From positions 1,054,001-1,118,000 of the forward strand of contig NZ_CP027860.1 of NCBI RefSeq assembly GCF_003015185.1: a stretch of DNA of 64,000 nt. Direction: 5' to 3'. The stretch is from Ahniella affigens. GTDB lineage: Bacteria > Pseudomonadota > Gammaproteobacteria > Xanthomonadales > Ahniellaceae. Below the pieces are notes generated by a model. The model searched no databases, was not told the DNA's origin, and saw only the letters and a list, made by a program, of their open reading frames with translations. The position numbers were made by a program, and so were the translations under genes. Shown here piece after piece: positions 16,754 through 25,691 of the stretch; the stretch's first letter is position 1; each line of letters begins with the position of its first letter.

Positions 16754-17673
16754 TTCAGTTGTGACACGGGCAGCAGCGCGGGCGTCAGGACCGACGCCAG
16801 CCAGTTCATGAACGCGAGCACTCGTTTGGAGACATGGCGACGCTGCACGTACAGGAGATTCACCTCCATGGGGGCGGCTCGGTACGTTGGCAGCAGTTCC
16901 ACTAGCTGGCCGGAGGCGATCAAATCGCGAACGCCGGTGTCAGGCGCTTGAATGATTCCAAAACCTGCCAGGCACGCGGCCAAGTAAGCCTCGGAGTTAT
17001 TGACGGTGATGCGACCTGGCAGGTCGATTACATGGACAGTGCCGCGGTCCGGGTCGACGTACTCAAAGCCTTCTGATTTGCTGCCCAGCACGGGCACGTA
17101 GTGGATCAACTGATGGTGGACCAGGTCGGCGAGCGACTCCGGATGGCCATGGGCGCGTACATAGGCGGGGCTCGCGCAGTTCAGGATTGGAAAAGCGCCG
17201 AGTGGTCGGGCGATCAACGTGTCATCAACGATTTGGCCAACTCGCACCACGCAATCGAAGCCTTCGCGGATCAGATCAACGCGACGATCCGTACTCGACA
17301 ACTCAATGTCCAAGTTCGGGTGCGAATTCAGAAACTCCGGGAGCCTGGGGATCACCATATTGCGCGCCATGCCGGCCGACATGTCGCATCGAATTCGCCC
17401 GGTCAGGCCGGCACCCTCGCGCTCGAACATCGATTGCAGGTCTCCGAACTCGGCGAGCAGATCAAGGCAACGCTCGTAGTAGGCACGACCGTCCTGGGTC
17501 AACTGCACTTTGCGAGTCGTCCGATGCAAAAGTCGGGCGCCGACCGCTTGTTCGAGTTGCTGCACCGAGGCCGAAACGCTCGCCTTGGGCAAGCCGATAC
17601 GCTCTGCGGCTTGGGTGAAACTGCCAAGTTCGGCAACACGAACAAAGATCCGCATGGCCTCCAGTTGGTTCAT
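16750..17673 (-). CDS. LysR-family transcriptional regulator
   Basis: A 307-aa regulator. The winged helix-turn-helix lies at residues 1-60 (MNQLEAMRIFVRVAELGSFT then AAERIGLPKASVSASVQQLE). A linker helix and a LysR substrate-binding domain follow (about 90-300), with the CrgA/AaeR-like subgroup features LTGRIRCDMS and FDCVVRVG. It is divergent from the SDR gene with 129 bp between them. By the usual logic of this arrangement it probably controls that oxidoreductase and itself. The inducer is unknown. Confidence 0.93.
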   Translation of the reverse strand: MNQLEAMRIFVRVAELGSFTQAAERIGLPKASVSASVQQLEQAVGARLLHRTTRKVQLTQDGRAYYERCLDLLAEFGDLQSMFEREGAGLTGRIRCDMSAGMARNMVIPRLPEFLNSHPNLDIELSSTDRRVDLIREGFDCVVRVGQIVDDTLIARPLGAFPILNCASPAYVRAHGHPESLADLVHHQLIHYVPVLGSKSEGFEYVDPDRGTVHVIDLPGRITVNNSEAYLAACLAGFGIIQAPDTGVRDLIASGQLVELLPTYRAAPMEVNLLYVQRRHVSKRVLAFMNWLASVLTPALLPVSQLN

Positions 17674-17729
17674 GGTTCGGCTCCAATTGTTCGTCCTGAG
17701 CGAACAGTCTAGTCGTTCTGGCGCGATTT

Positions 17730-17750
17730 ATTGTCAATCTTACTGACGAT
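17730..17750. promoter_or_regulatory. Candidate LysR operator
   Basis: ATTGTC-N9-GACGAT is an imperfect inverted repeat (5 of 6 positions pair) inside the 129-bp divergent region between the LysR and SDR genes. Its length and dyad fit LysR-type binding sites. No footprint can be inferred beyond this. Confidence 0.4.
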
Positions 17751-17802
17751 AGCGTAGCCACTCCGACCCATCACGGGTCTTTTCTGGGATCAGGAGACAC
17801 AC

Positions 17803-18561
17803 ATGAACCGAAACATCGCAGTCATTACAGGGGGCAGCCGAGGGCTTGGTCGGAATACCGCTTTGCACCTGGCCAAGCAGGGCATTGATGTGATCTTGAC
17901 GTATCACAGTCGGCTGGATGAGGCGCAGTCGGTGGTCGCGCAGATCGAACAGCTTGGCGCACGCGCACAGGCGGTGCAGCTCGATGTCACCAACAGTGCC
18001 GGCTTCGCTGATTTTACGAAGCGTTTGTCACAGTGTCTGGAGACCCACTGGCAGCAGCAGCGGTTCAACTACTTGATCAACAACGCCGGCATGGGGGCCC
18101 ATGCGGCGTTCGTCGATACGACCGAAGCGCAGCTCGATCAGATGTACCAGGCCCATCTGAAAGCGCCGTTTCTGCTGACGCAGGCGCTGTTGCCGCACCT
18201 TGCCGATGGCGGTCGAATCGTCAATATTTCGAGCGGTCTGGCGCGGTTTTCGTTGCCTGGCTACGCCGCATACGCTGCTATGAAGGGCGGCGTCGAAGTA
18301 CTGACTCGCTATCTGGCCAAGGAGTTGGGGCCGCGCGGTATTCGCGTTAACACGTTGGCGCCGGGCGCCATCGAAACGGATTTTGGCGGCGGCGCGGTTC
18401 GCGACAATGCTGCGCTCAATGCGGCCATTGCGAGCCAAACGGCGCTTGGCCGCGTCGGCTTGCCAGATGACATTGGCGGCGCGATTGCCGTGCTTGTGTC
18501 GGATGCGGCCGGATGGATCAACGGGCAGCGCATTGAGGTATCGGGCGGCATTGGGCTGTGA
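17803..18561 (+). CDS. Short-chain dehydrogenase/reductase (SDR)
   Basis: A 252-aa Rossmann-fold oxidoreductase. The cofactor loop TGGSRGLG is at 9-16, NNAG at 93-96, the catalytic Ser is at 143/144, and Tyr157-x3-Lys161 is the classical active site. The C-terminal phrase INGQRIEVSGGIGL is the usual SDR ending. The residues after strand 2 (THS with Arg37 nearby) suggest NADP(H), which is tentative. The protein is cytoplasmic and acts on an unknown carbonyl or alcohol. It is probably regulated by the divergent LysR gene product; GGAG upstream of the ATG supports the start. Confidence 0.93.
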   Translation: MNRNIAVITGGSRGLGRNTALHLAKQGIDVILTYHSRLDEAQSVVAQIEQLGARAQAVQLDVTNSAGFADFTKRLSQCLETHWQQQRFNYLINNAGMGAHAAFVDTTEAQLDQMYQAHLKAPFLLTQALLPHLADGGRIVNISSGLARFSLPGYAAYAAMKGGVEVLTRYLAKELGPRGIRVNTLAPGAIETDFGGGAVRDNAALNAAIASQTALGRVGLPDDIGGAIAVLVSDAAGWINGQRIEVSGGIGL

Positions 18562-18935
18562 TCGTGCGATGCGCCATTCGCGGCGATGAGGTGGGTCATT
18601 GGCCGGGTGCCGCCTTGGCAGAATACCGATCGGAATGCAGATTGCGCCAGGGCGACGACACTTGAGGCGCAACCCTGCCAAGTTCCCTGGCTCGCATCCG
18701 CGCGAATTCGCCTGAGAGGAATCCCGCCAAGCGGACACCACCTCTTAGAGCCGGACCGCCGCTGCAAATGGTCACATGCGCAATTAACGCATGAGTTTTG
18801 GGGGCCGCAGCGGCACGTTCGGCACTTTTGGGACTGCGCTCCTCGAAGCTGGTGTCGTCTGCCGCACGCTATTGCGCCAGGACGCCAGTTAGCCAGAGCC
18901 AGCACGCATTCAGGTTGGGTCACTTGGAGACGGTC
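18562..18935. other. Intergenic region without recognised content
   Basis: About 370 bp between the SDR gene and the nitrobindin-like gene. No repeat, RNA gene, terminator or plausible coding frame was recognised. Its only clear element is the ribosome site GGAG at 18926-18929. Confidence 0.4.
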
Positions 18936-19922
18936 ATGCAGAACAAGATCAGGTTGGCGAACGTTCAAGCAGTTGGTCGCGAAGTCAGCAAAGCTGTTGC
19001 CGGGACCGAGATTCTCGGTCCACTCAAACTGCTTCCGGGAGTCTGGGCGAATTTGCCCAATCTGCCTGGGCGCGGTTGGAACATGATCGCGCTGCCGTTC
19101 GCGACGCCGCCCGGTTCGCCGTTCCCGTTCAACTATCGTCTGTTGCTCAATCAATACAATGAAGAGCTTCGGTTCAGCACCGTTGACTCCGGCGTGCCGA
19201 ACCGAGGCATCGAGCGTTGCCGGAACTTGGTCGATGAGGCCGATCAGTTTGTCATTGCGCTCGACTACCAACAGACCATTCACCAGATCGCAGTCGCTGA
19301 CGCACCGAAGAGTGATCTGCAGGGCAAAATCGGCGCCGCAATCCACTTCGAGCCCGGTCTGTGGTTGAACATGATCAATGAAACCCAGGACGGCCTGGAC
19401 ATTGCCCGGCTGGGGACCATTCCCCATGGCGATTCATTGCTGGCGATGGGGCGGGCGTGCACCATCGACGGACCGCCCAACATTCCGGTGATCAGCGGAT
19501 TGCCCATCGGCGTCACGCCAGACATCGACAACAACCCGTACCTTGGTCCTTACAAGGCGTTTCATGGTCCGGCAAAGTTCGAAGGGTTGTTCGACCCGGC
19601 CATCCCGAATGACTTGCTGGCCGCTGCGAATCAGGGCGTGGATATTGCGCGAACCACGATTCTCGACGTGGACACGGACATCCCGACCGGCGGCATTCAC
19701 AATATTCCGTTTGTCGTGAAGCAAGCCAATGCCACGCGTATGCATTCGACGTTCTGGATTCAAGAGCTCAATCAGACTGACGCTTTTGGCAAACCGATTC
19801 TTCGCCTGCAGTACTCGCAAGTGGTGTTCCTCGACTTCTTCCCGCGCGCTGACGGCCAACCCGGTTTGATTCGATGGCCGCACGTCAGTATCAATACCCT
19901 GCAGAAAGTGTCGGACGCCTGA
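18936..19922 (+). CDS. Nitrobindin/haem-binding-like beta-barrel protein
   Basis: About 328 aa; the ATG at 18936 follows GGAG by 6-7 nt, so the longer upstream frame is not used. No signal peptide is present. The opening LGPLKLLPGVW is the first strand phrase of nitrobindin/FABP-like barrels. IHFEPGLWLNM and TIPHGDSLLAMG match phrases I associate with the haem-binding-protein branch, where the His residues are candidate iron ligands. The enzymatic activity is unknown; such barrels bind haem or fatty-acid-like ligands. The gene stands alone with a repeat element just downstream. The family assignment rests on memory of these blocks and is moderate. Confidence 0.7.
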   Translation: MQNKIRLANVQAVGREVSKAVAGTEILGPLKLLPGVWANLPNLPGRGWNMIALPFATPPGSPFPFNYRLLLNQYNEELRFSTVDSGVPNRGIERCRNLVDEADQFVIALDYQQTIHQIAVADAPKSDLQGKIGAAIHFEPGLWLNMINETQDGLDIARLGTIPHGDSLLAMGRACTIDGPPNIPVISGLPIGVTPDIDNNPYLGPYKAFHGPAKFEGLFDPAIPNDLLAAANQGVDIARTTILDVDTDIPTGGIHNIPFVVKQANATRMHSTFWIQELNQTDAFGKPILRLQYSQVVFLDFFPRADGQPGLIRWPHVSINTLQKVSDA

Positions 19923-19943
19923 AGTTCGTAGCGGGTAGTACCA

Positions 19944-20107
19944 CAACGTAGGGCGCAATAGGCGTAGCGCACTGCGCCGCAAGACCGCGACGAGACATGT
20001 TTCGCGGGTATCGCTAGACCACAAACGGAAACCCGTTTTCCGGCGATTGGATCGATCTTCCGTGGCAACCCGTTCGGCGCAATGCACATTGTGTATTGCG
20101 CCCTTCG
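19944..20107 (+). repeat. MITE-like element family A, copy 1
   Basis: A 164-bp unit starting CAACGTAGGGCGCAATA and ending in the partly inverted TATTGCGCCCTTCG. An inner right block reads GGCAACCCGTTCGGCGCAAT. Related copies are at 22041-22203 and 25529-25691, with a right-end fragment near 51988. Ends are conserved and centres diverge, as in non-autonomous mobile elements. The rest of 19923-20435 shows no gene. Confidence 0.75.
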
Positions 20108-20435
20108 GCGCCATTTGGTGCAAGCTGCATCGGCTGCTGCGAAAAGCGGAACCGGATCACAGTTCGACCGCTTGAAACACGCCTGGTACGCCGAACGTCG
20201 GTGTGAATCTGAGGCATCCACCACTTGTGCGTGCGATTTGAGCGCGCTCGCCGTTTTCTGCACCAGATGCCTCGCTCCGCAAAGTCGGATCGGGCATCGG
20301 GCAGTTTCGAAGTCGCCTCGCTGTGCTGTGAATCGGTAGATGGTTGCAATGCGGGATTCAATCAGTCCCGGCATTGCCCAGATTCCGTCGAGCCGGAAAC
20401 GAGCGATCACCTACCGATTGATCCGGAGTTGCGGC

Positions 20436-21869
20436 ATGACCATTCGTGTAACCGTCTTGGGTTTGGCGTCGTTGGCAGCATTGGTGATGGCGCCGAATGC
20501 GCATGCACAGGTTTCAGAGAAACGACCGGTCGCCAATGTAGGCCCGGTCGAGATCGATTTCGGTCAGATCAACATCGGCGATCAGAAAGTAGTGCCAGTC
20601 ACAGTCAGGAACCTCACGACCAGTACCATGACGTTCGCGGGCGGTGGCTTGCCTGGCAGCGTCGGCTTTGTTGGCAGCGGCGGTACGTGTGGTGGCAGTC
20701 TAGCCGCAGGCGGCACCTGTAACTTCAACTACTCGTTTCGGCCGCGCAGCAACAATGGCATTGAAGTCAGTGATCAGACCAGTTTGAGTGTCACCGCTGG
20801 AGGCAGCTCAATGCTGGTGCCGATTCTGGTGCGTGGTCGAGGTGTGGGTACCCTTGTGGACCTATGGCCGCGAACCATTGATTTTGGCGACACGTTTCTC
20901 GGGCAGAGCGTGACGGTCCCCGTGACAGTCACCAATCGGCGCTCGGCGACGGTCAACTTTGCGGGTGGCGGATTCAATGTCGCCAATGGATTCACCGGCG
21001 CTGGCGGCACTTGTGGCGGCTCGCTCGCTGCAGGCGCCACGTGCAACTTCAACTACATCTTCATCCCAGGCGCGCTAGGCGCCATCAACAATCAAACGAG
21101 TCTGTCCGCAACGTTGAGCGGATTGAGCATCAGCGAGAATTACTCGATTCAAGTGTCTGGTGTAGGGGTAGACACGGTAGGCGTGGTCAGTGTGCACCCG
21201 ATCGCCATTGATTTCGGACGCGTCAAGCTCGGCATGTCGGCGCTCGTGCCGATCAAGTTCACCAACACCAGTGGCGTTCAGATCAACTACGCAGGCGGTG
21301 GGTTCAGCGAGATTGGTAGCGATGGTGGCGCTTTCTCGGGAGCGATCGGCGGCGGTGTAGGCTGTACCAGTAGTACTGCTGATGTCGGGTCGACGTGCGC
21401 GATCAACTACCGGCTTCGCCCTTATGAACTCCGTCAGTTCAATGGATCGACATCAATGGGGTTTTCCCGTCCTGGAGCCAATCAGAGTCAGCCCTATGCT
21501 TTTACCGGAACAGCCGTCGGAACGCTCGCCCAGGTGTCGCCCGAATTGGTGGATCTCGGTACCGTCGATTTTGGCACTACAGTTTCGGTTCCGGTGACTG
21601 TGTTTAATGACGGCGACACCGCCTTGACCAGTTTTGTTGGCGGCAGCGTCGCCAGCCCGTTCTCCTCAGTGTCGACGTGCACGGGTTCGCTCGCCGTAGG
21701 GGCAAGTTGCACCTATACCTATTCCTTCACTGCCACGACGTCCAGCCTTGGCGCGCAGACCGCACAAACCGCCATCACGTTTACCAACGCCCAGGGCATC
21801 GCGCCCGTGCACACGATCACGCTGAAAGCGCGCGGCACGGCGGTTTTGCTAAAGGATTCGTTTGAATAG
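20436..21869 (+). CDS. Exported protein with four ASH/choice-of-anchor-D-like domains and DSFE tail
   Basis: A 477-aa protein; the ATG at 20436 has GGAG 7 nt upstream. MTIRVTVLGLASLAALVMAP plus NAHA forms the signal peptide. Four Ig-like units of about 110 residues follow. Each starts near (I/V)DFGx(V/I)xxG with a V(P)VTV strand and contains paired-Cys phrases such as GTCGGSLAAGGTCNFNYSF. This pattern matches ASH/choice-of-anchor-D repeat proteins, whose C-terminus normally carries a sorting signal. Here the end is LLKDSFE, the motif shared with other exported proteins in the window. It is probably a surface or extracellular structural or adhesive protein. Confidence 0.82.
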   Translation: MTIRVTVLGLASLAALVMAPNAHAQVSEKRPVANVGPVEIDFGQINIGDQKVVPVTVRNLTTSTMTFAGGGLPGSVGFVGSGGTCGGSLAAGGTCNFNYSFRPRSNNGIEVSDQTSLSVTAGGSSMLVPILVRGRGVGTLVDLWPRTIDFGDTFLGQSVTVPVTVTNRRSATVNFAGGGFNVANGFTGAGGTCGGSLAAGATCNFNYIFIPGALGAINNQTSLSATLSGLSISENYSIQVSGVGVDTVGVVSVHPIAIDFGRVKLGMSALVPIKFTNTSGVQINYAGGGFSEIGSDGGAFSGAIGGGVGCTSSTADVGSTCAINYRLRPYELRQFNGSTSMGFSRPGANQSQPYAFTGTAVGTLAQVSPELVDLGTVDFGTTVSVPVTVFNDGDTALTSFVGGSVASPFSSVSTCTGSLAVGASCTYTYSFTATTSSLGAQTAQTAITFTNAQGIAPVHTITLKARGTAVLLKDSFE

Positions 21870-21955
21870 CGTCACATTGGGGCCCGTCGCTAACGAGTGA
21901 TAGGTTGATGCGAAAGACTCGTTGCAGGCCCGTCGCTTACATGTGCGCGAGTCTT

Positions 21956-21984
21956 GTGGGAGCGGCTTCAGCCGCGAATCAAGC
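21956..21984 (+). repeat. REP-type palindrome
   Basis: GTGGGAGCGGCTTCAGCCGC followed by GAATCAAGC, containing the perfect dyad GCGGCT-TC-AGCCGC. This resembles the GTAG-motif REPs of Pseudomonas, Stenotrophomonas and Xanthomonas. A second copy is at 23581 and weaker ones are near 58806 and 59388. Confidence 0.7.
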
Positions 21985-22040
21985 TCGCCTCGATGCAACA
22001 CACAGTGCAGGATTCGGACCGGGTAGACACTATGTTGCAG

Positions 22041-22203
22041 CAACGTAGGGCACGATAAGCGCAGCTCATTGCGTCGCAAGATCGCGACAGAGCAAGCTCT
22101 GGGGCATTGCGGGAAACCTCAATTGCGAGCGGTCTTCATGCATTTGATTGCTGGACTTCGGCAACCCGTTCGGCGCAATGCACTTCGTTTATTGCGCCCT
22201 TCG
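22041..22203 (+). repeat. MITE-like element family A, copy 2
   Basis: A 163-bp copy with the same left end (CAACGTAGGG) and right block (GGCAACCCGTTCGGCGCAAT, then TTATTGCGCCCTTCG) as copy 1, and an unrelated centre. It lies in the 21870-22356 gap, which otherwise holds only the REP. Confidence 0.75.
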
Positions 22204-22356
22204 GACCTAGCAACCGTGCCGCAATCCCGTGCACTATTCCATGTGGGGCTCAATCTCGCGATTCGTCACCCCGGACTTGATCCGGGGTGAGGTTCGAACT
22301 CGCGAGAGCACTTCACAATACCGGCTTGCAATGGCGATCGTCAGCGCCGAATCGCG

Positions 22357-22803
22357 CTAGCGCGCAACATACATCGGCACGTCTTCTCTGCCGGTCGCAA
22401 CAATCATTCGACGTATTTCTTCAGCAAGTTCCATGTAGCCCGGTACACTGATGATGCCTTCGCACTCATCATCCTCAGTGCCCAAAGCTAGGATCACGCT
22501 CCCAAGCCCGAGTTGGCGCCAGGGCGTGCGATCGGCGATCACCAGATACATCACGTCTTTGAAATGCAGCGTGATCTGCCGCGACGATAGAACGCCCACC
22601 TGTACTTCGACCCGGTCCGCAAACAAGCGTGACTGCCGCGTCTTGGCGCGGGCGAAGAGATACAGGCATGCAGTGAGACCCAAATAGAGTGGCCAGGGGC
22701 CGATAAAGCGCGCGAGGATGCCACAAAGGATGAGGATCGTTGCGTACTGGTAGATGTAAAGCCAGCCGGATGTTCGGAACTGCCTGAGCGGTGGATGGTT
22801 CAT
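22357..22803 (-). CDS. Small membrane protein with bacterial PH-like domain
   Basis: A 148-aa protein. Two membrane helices lie at about residues 17-52 (IYQYATILILCGILARFIG and the WPLYLGLTACLYLFARA segment). A cytoplasmic PH-like region follows, whose SRLFADRVEVQVGVLSSRQITL matches the strand pattern of YdbS-type bPH2 domains. The C-terminus has a short amphipathic helix. The role is unknown; bPH2 proteins are associated with membrane or envelope functions. The gene is isolated between repeat-rich gaps. Confidence 0.7.
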   Translation of the reverse strand: MNHPPLRQFRTSGWLYIYQYATILILCGILARFIGPWPLYLGLTACLYLFARAKTRQSRLFADRVEVQVGVLSSRQITLHFKDVMYLVIADRTPWRQLGLGSVILALGTEDDECEGIISVPGYMELAEEIRRMIVATGREDVPMYVAR

Positions 22804-23199
22804 AGGAATCCCGTCATGTCAGCAATGGGTGGCGGGAGGAAAACATGCGGGACTTTCGGATGCAAGCGATGTCAGTTCGAAGCATCGGGTGCTCTGCTGA
22901 CTCGGTAGTTTGTGCATTGCCCGGCCAAGAGTTGTTTGAATACGTCGATCCTGGACTGTCTGACCTGCACCGAGTAGGGAGCGCATCCGAACGCGGTGCT
23001 CAAGAATCACACAAGTCCTCGCTAGATTCTGCACAAGTCATTAATGGGCTGTTTCGCCGCCAAACTTTTCAGAGCAGCCCTGGCCCCCTGTCGGTTTGCC
23101 ACGATCCAACTTCTGCTGTGCCAAGGGAACAGGCTGTGTGAAAACGCCTCTATCAGCCCGAACGAAGCAAAAGTGTTTGGGAGCTGGTGCCACTATTGT
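22804..23199. other. Non-coding gap leading into repeat element F
   Basis: No convincing gene is visible. At 23132-23147 it contains GGCTGTGTGAAAACGC, which equals the outer terminus of repeat family B without the rest of that element. This suggests a solo end or a composite element joined to the F repeat that follows. The gap continues non-coding to 23772. Confidence 0.45.
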
Positions 23200-23335
23200 C
23201 GTCATCCTGGAAGCCGCGCAGCGGATTCCGGGATCCAGGGCGATCTTGCGACGTGCTCGCAACGATGGCGCACGGAGCACCAGATCGATCGTTTGACGCA
23301 AGATTGCTCTGGATCCCGGCTGCGCCAGGATGACG
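23200..23335. repeat. Inverted-repeat element family F, copy 1
   Basis: A 136-bp element with inverted ends GTCATCCTGG...CCAGGATGAC. Inner mirrored blocks are GGGATCCAGGGCGATCTTGCG-like on the left and CGCAAGATTGCTCTGGATCC-like on the right. The left half recurs nearly unchanged at 43351, so this is a dispersed family. It could fold into a long hairpin in RNA. Confidence 0.7.
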
Positions 23336-23580
23336 ACAACAGGGGCTGTCACCGTGAAGCGCGGCTGACGCCGATCGAGCATTCCTTGATGCATGAAATG
23401 GCTTCAGGCAGCTTGCACAACATCCAAGTTCAAGTTGAGTCCACCATTGTGGTGGTCTTGCCCCGGAACATTGCGCACTAGGTTAAGCAGCGTTTGCTCG
23501 TTCGAACTGTTTGGGGCTGAAGTGCTGAAGTCGCCAGGCGACTGACACGATAGCCCGCGGCCTACAAGTCCGTGGGTCTG

Positions 23581-23609
23581 GTGGGAGCGGCTTCAGCCGC
23601 GAATCAAGC
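23581..23609 (+). repeat. REP-type palindrome, second copy
   Basis: GTGGGAGCGGCTTCAGCCGC plus GAATCAAGC is identical over 29 bp to 21956-21984. It lies in the non-coding stretch before the 7-TM gene. Confidence 0.7.
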
Positions 23610-23772
23610 TGGCCTTGAGTTAACAGGATAACCAGAGGATCCGATAGGCGGTCGCTTCCCGTGTCAGCACATGGAAGCGACCGTGCTTGTCGTCGTTTCG
23701 TTTCAGGTGGCCAAGCAATTGGGCGAAGGATGACGGCGCTCGCCTTCGGTTCGCATTCGTTGTTGGAGGTCT

Positions 23773-24459
23773 TTAGGCAAGCGCATGCTGCTGTCGCAAG
23801 CTTCCGACCCGTCCCATCAGCTTCCAAATGGATATCAAGTGGAACCAAAGCCAGAGTGGGGCAGGCAGAAACACGGCATACATCATGCTGTGGTGCGGGC
23901 CGATGTCGGGCAGCAGAATCAACGCGAGGCTGCTTGCAACGATCAGAATGTCGGCGAGCCCAAACAGATTGGCAAACCACGCCCGGCGATTGCCATCGAT
24001 GCCCGCGGCGACTGAGAACGCCGCGACCAGTCCGAAGAAGCCCGCGCCAATGTGAGTGATGCCATCGATGATGCCGAAGGTTTGTGGCAGGTGCCCCAGA
24101 CTGGCTTGTGCCAGGAATCCCGCCCCAAAGAATACGCGGATGCCTTGGAGCAGTAGGAGTTGGCGTTGATCGAGACTGAGGAGCAGCTTTCGGATTGGTG
24201 TGATCAGCCACAGCAATCCGCCGACGCCGGCCACGCCACCGACAATGACGGCCAGAAACGGCGGACCTGAAATGTCGCTTGGGAACAGGTGTTCGCCGCT
24301 GAGGCCGACATGCAAGAGTAATAGCCAGCCGAGCAGTGCTGCAGCGATCGCGGCGCCCATTCGGCCGAGTGTTTTGTGGGTGGACAGTACCCAAAGGGTA
24401 TAGACGATCATCAGAACGTCCAGACCGATCATGGTCCAAACTGGGGTAATCATTGACAT
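23773..24459 (-). CDS. Seven-helix integral membrane protein, function unknown
   Basis: About 228 aa from the ATG at 24459; GTG 24462 and ATG 24453 are neighbouring alternatives. Roughly seven hydrophobic helices span the protein, starting TPVWTMIGLDVLMIVYTLWV. Short loops carry conserved-looking His residues (GHLPQTF, DGITHIGAG, GPHHSMM). No catalytic motif is recognised. It is divergent from an AraC-type regulator with about 100 bp between starts, so that regulator probably controls it. It may be a small-molecule sensor or transporter, which is conjecture. Confidence 0.75.
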   Translation of the reverse strand: MSMITPVWTMIGLDVLMIVYTLWVLSTHKTLGRMGAAIAAALLGWLLLLHVGLSGEHLFPSDISGPPFLAVIVGGVAGVGGLLWLITPIRKLLLSLDQRQLLLLQGIRVFFGAGFLAQASLGHLPQTFGIIDGITHIGAGFFGLVAAFSVAAGIDGNRRAWFANLFGLADILIVASSLALILLPDIGPHHSMMYAVFLPAPLWLWFHLISIWKLMGRVGSLRQQHALA

Positions 24460-24561
24460 CACTTTCGGTTCCTTATGGCGTCGTTGAGGCGTGCAGAATA
24501 GGAACCCGATGCAGTAGTATCCATCACTGAACTACCTAAATGCTTTGCAGAAACGACTGTC

Positions 24562-25536
24562 ATGCTCGCCAGCGCCGATCTTGTGGATGATGTGCTCCGA
24601 TCGCTTCGAATCAGCGGCAGCTTGCTGCTGCGCGAATCCTATGCGCCCGCGTGGGCGGTCGCGATTCCTGGCGCCGACACACTTGGTGCGCTGATGCGTG
24701 CCGCGCCCCGATCTCGTGTGGTGGCGTTCCATCTGGTCGAGTTTGGTCATTGCGAGTTAAGGCCTGACGGTGCGGAGCACTTCACGCTGACGGCTGGTGA
24801 ACTAGCGATTTGCTTCGGCGGCATGCCGCATCGTCTCTCCCTGGGCAAACCCATCCGGGCGCAGGACATCGCGACGCTGTTGGCGGGCGGCGTCAATCAG
24901 CAACGAGCCGAGCACGTGGGCGTTGGTACCGCTTTGCTGTGCGGCGCATTCACGTTCCAACACACGCGGTTCAACCCGCTGCTCGATGCACTGCCGACGG
25001 TGTTGCGCGTCAAGCTCAGTCGTCCTGGGTCCTTGCACAACTTGACCGGCGTCGCGCAGTTGCTGGCCGCCGAGCTGGAGCGCGCACGCTTCGGTCAATC
25101 GTTCGTCGTCGAGCGACTGTTGGAAGTACTGTGCGCCGAGTCAATCCGCGCCCATCTCGAACAGTCTCCAGAGAACACTGTCGGCTGGTTCCGCGGTATC
25201 AAGGATCCCGTCGTCGGTCGTGCACTCGCGGCGATGCACAGGCGCCCTGGCCAAGATTGGACCGTGCCGCGTTTGGCCGCCGAAGTGGCGATGTCGCCCT
25301 CACGCTTCGCGGCAAGATTCACCGCGTGTCTCGCCGAGAGCCCCATGGCTTATTTGGCAAAGTGGCGCATGAATATCGCGTGCCGACAATTGACCACCTC
25401 CCATATCAGCATCGATACCATCGCCACCGAAGTGGGATACGACAGCGTGGCGGCGTTCAATCGCGCATTCAAGAAGCACGTAGGCTTGCCGCCGGCGACG
25501 TGGCGCGCGCGTGCACAAGTCGAGCCAACAACGTAG
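24562..25536 (+). CDS. AraC-family transcriptional regulator with cupin-type N-domain
   Basis: A 324-aa regulator. The N-terminal domain (about 10-190) carries the AraC_binding_2/cupin_6 features LTAGELAICFGGMPHRL and QHTRFNPLLDALPTVLRVKL. The C-terminal AraC DNA-binding domain (about 215-315) has two helix-turn-helices; the second contains IDTIATEVGYDSVAAFNRAF and the terminal phrase GLPPATWR. It is divergent from the 7-TM protein gene, its likely target. Its TAG stop (25534-25536) lies inside the left end of repeat A copy 3 (CAACGTAGGG), so the element end defines the gene end. Confidence 0.92.
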   Translation: MLASADLVDDVLRSLRISGSLLLRESYAPAWAVAIPGADTLGALMRAAPRSRVVAFHLVEFGHCELRPDGAEHFTLTAGELAICFGGMPHRLSLGKPIRAQDIATLLAGGVNQQRAEHVGVGTALLCGAFTFQHTRFNPLLDALPTVLRVKLSRPGSLHNLTGVAQLLAAELERARFGQSFVVERLLEVLCAESIRAHLEQSPENTVGWFRGIKDPVVGRALAAMHRRPGQDWTVPRLAAEVAMSPSRFAARFTACLAESPMAYLAKWRMNIACRQLTTSHISIDTIATEVGYDSVAAFNRAFKKHVGLPPATWRARAQVEPTT

Positions 25537-25691
25537 GGCGCAATAAGCGCAGCGCATTGCGCCGAAAGAACGCGACTGGGCGGGTTTCGAGACTATTGCC
25601 TAAGCCGAGAAGCGAATCGCTTGTTGGCGATCAAAATGCAGACCTGCGGCAACCCGTTCGGAGCAATGCCCTTCGGTTATTGAGCCCTACG
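25529..25691 (+). repeat. MITE-like element family A, copy 3, spanning both flanking stop codons
   Basis: A 163-bp copy whose ends are closest to a true inverted pair: CAACGTAGGGCGCAATAA on the left and TTATTGAGCCCTACG on the right. It lies exactly between the convergent AraC and radical SAM genes. The TAG in each CGTAGGGC end is the in-frame stop of the adjoining gene (25534-25536 plus; 25687-25689 minus). Confidence 0.8.

Noticed and set aside
18309-19427. Minus-strand open frame over the SDR end and the nitrobindin-like gene
   Set aside because: It crosses two well-supported plus-strand genes and resembles no family.
22845-23141. Small plus-strand gene in the 970-bp gap
   Set aside because: No ribosome site, no recognisable features, and it overlaps the repeat terminus at 23132.
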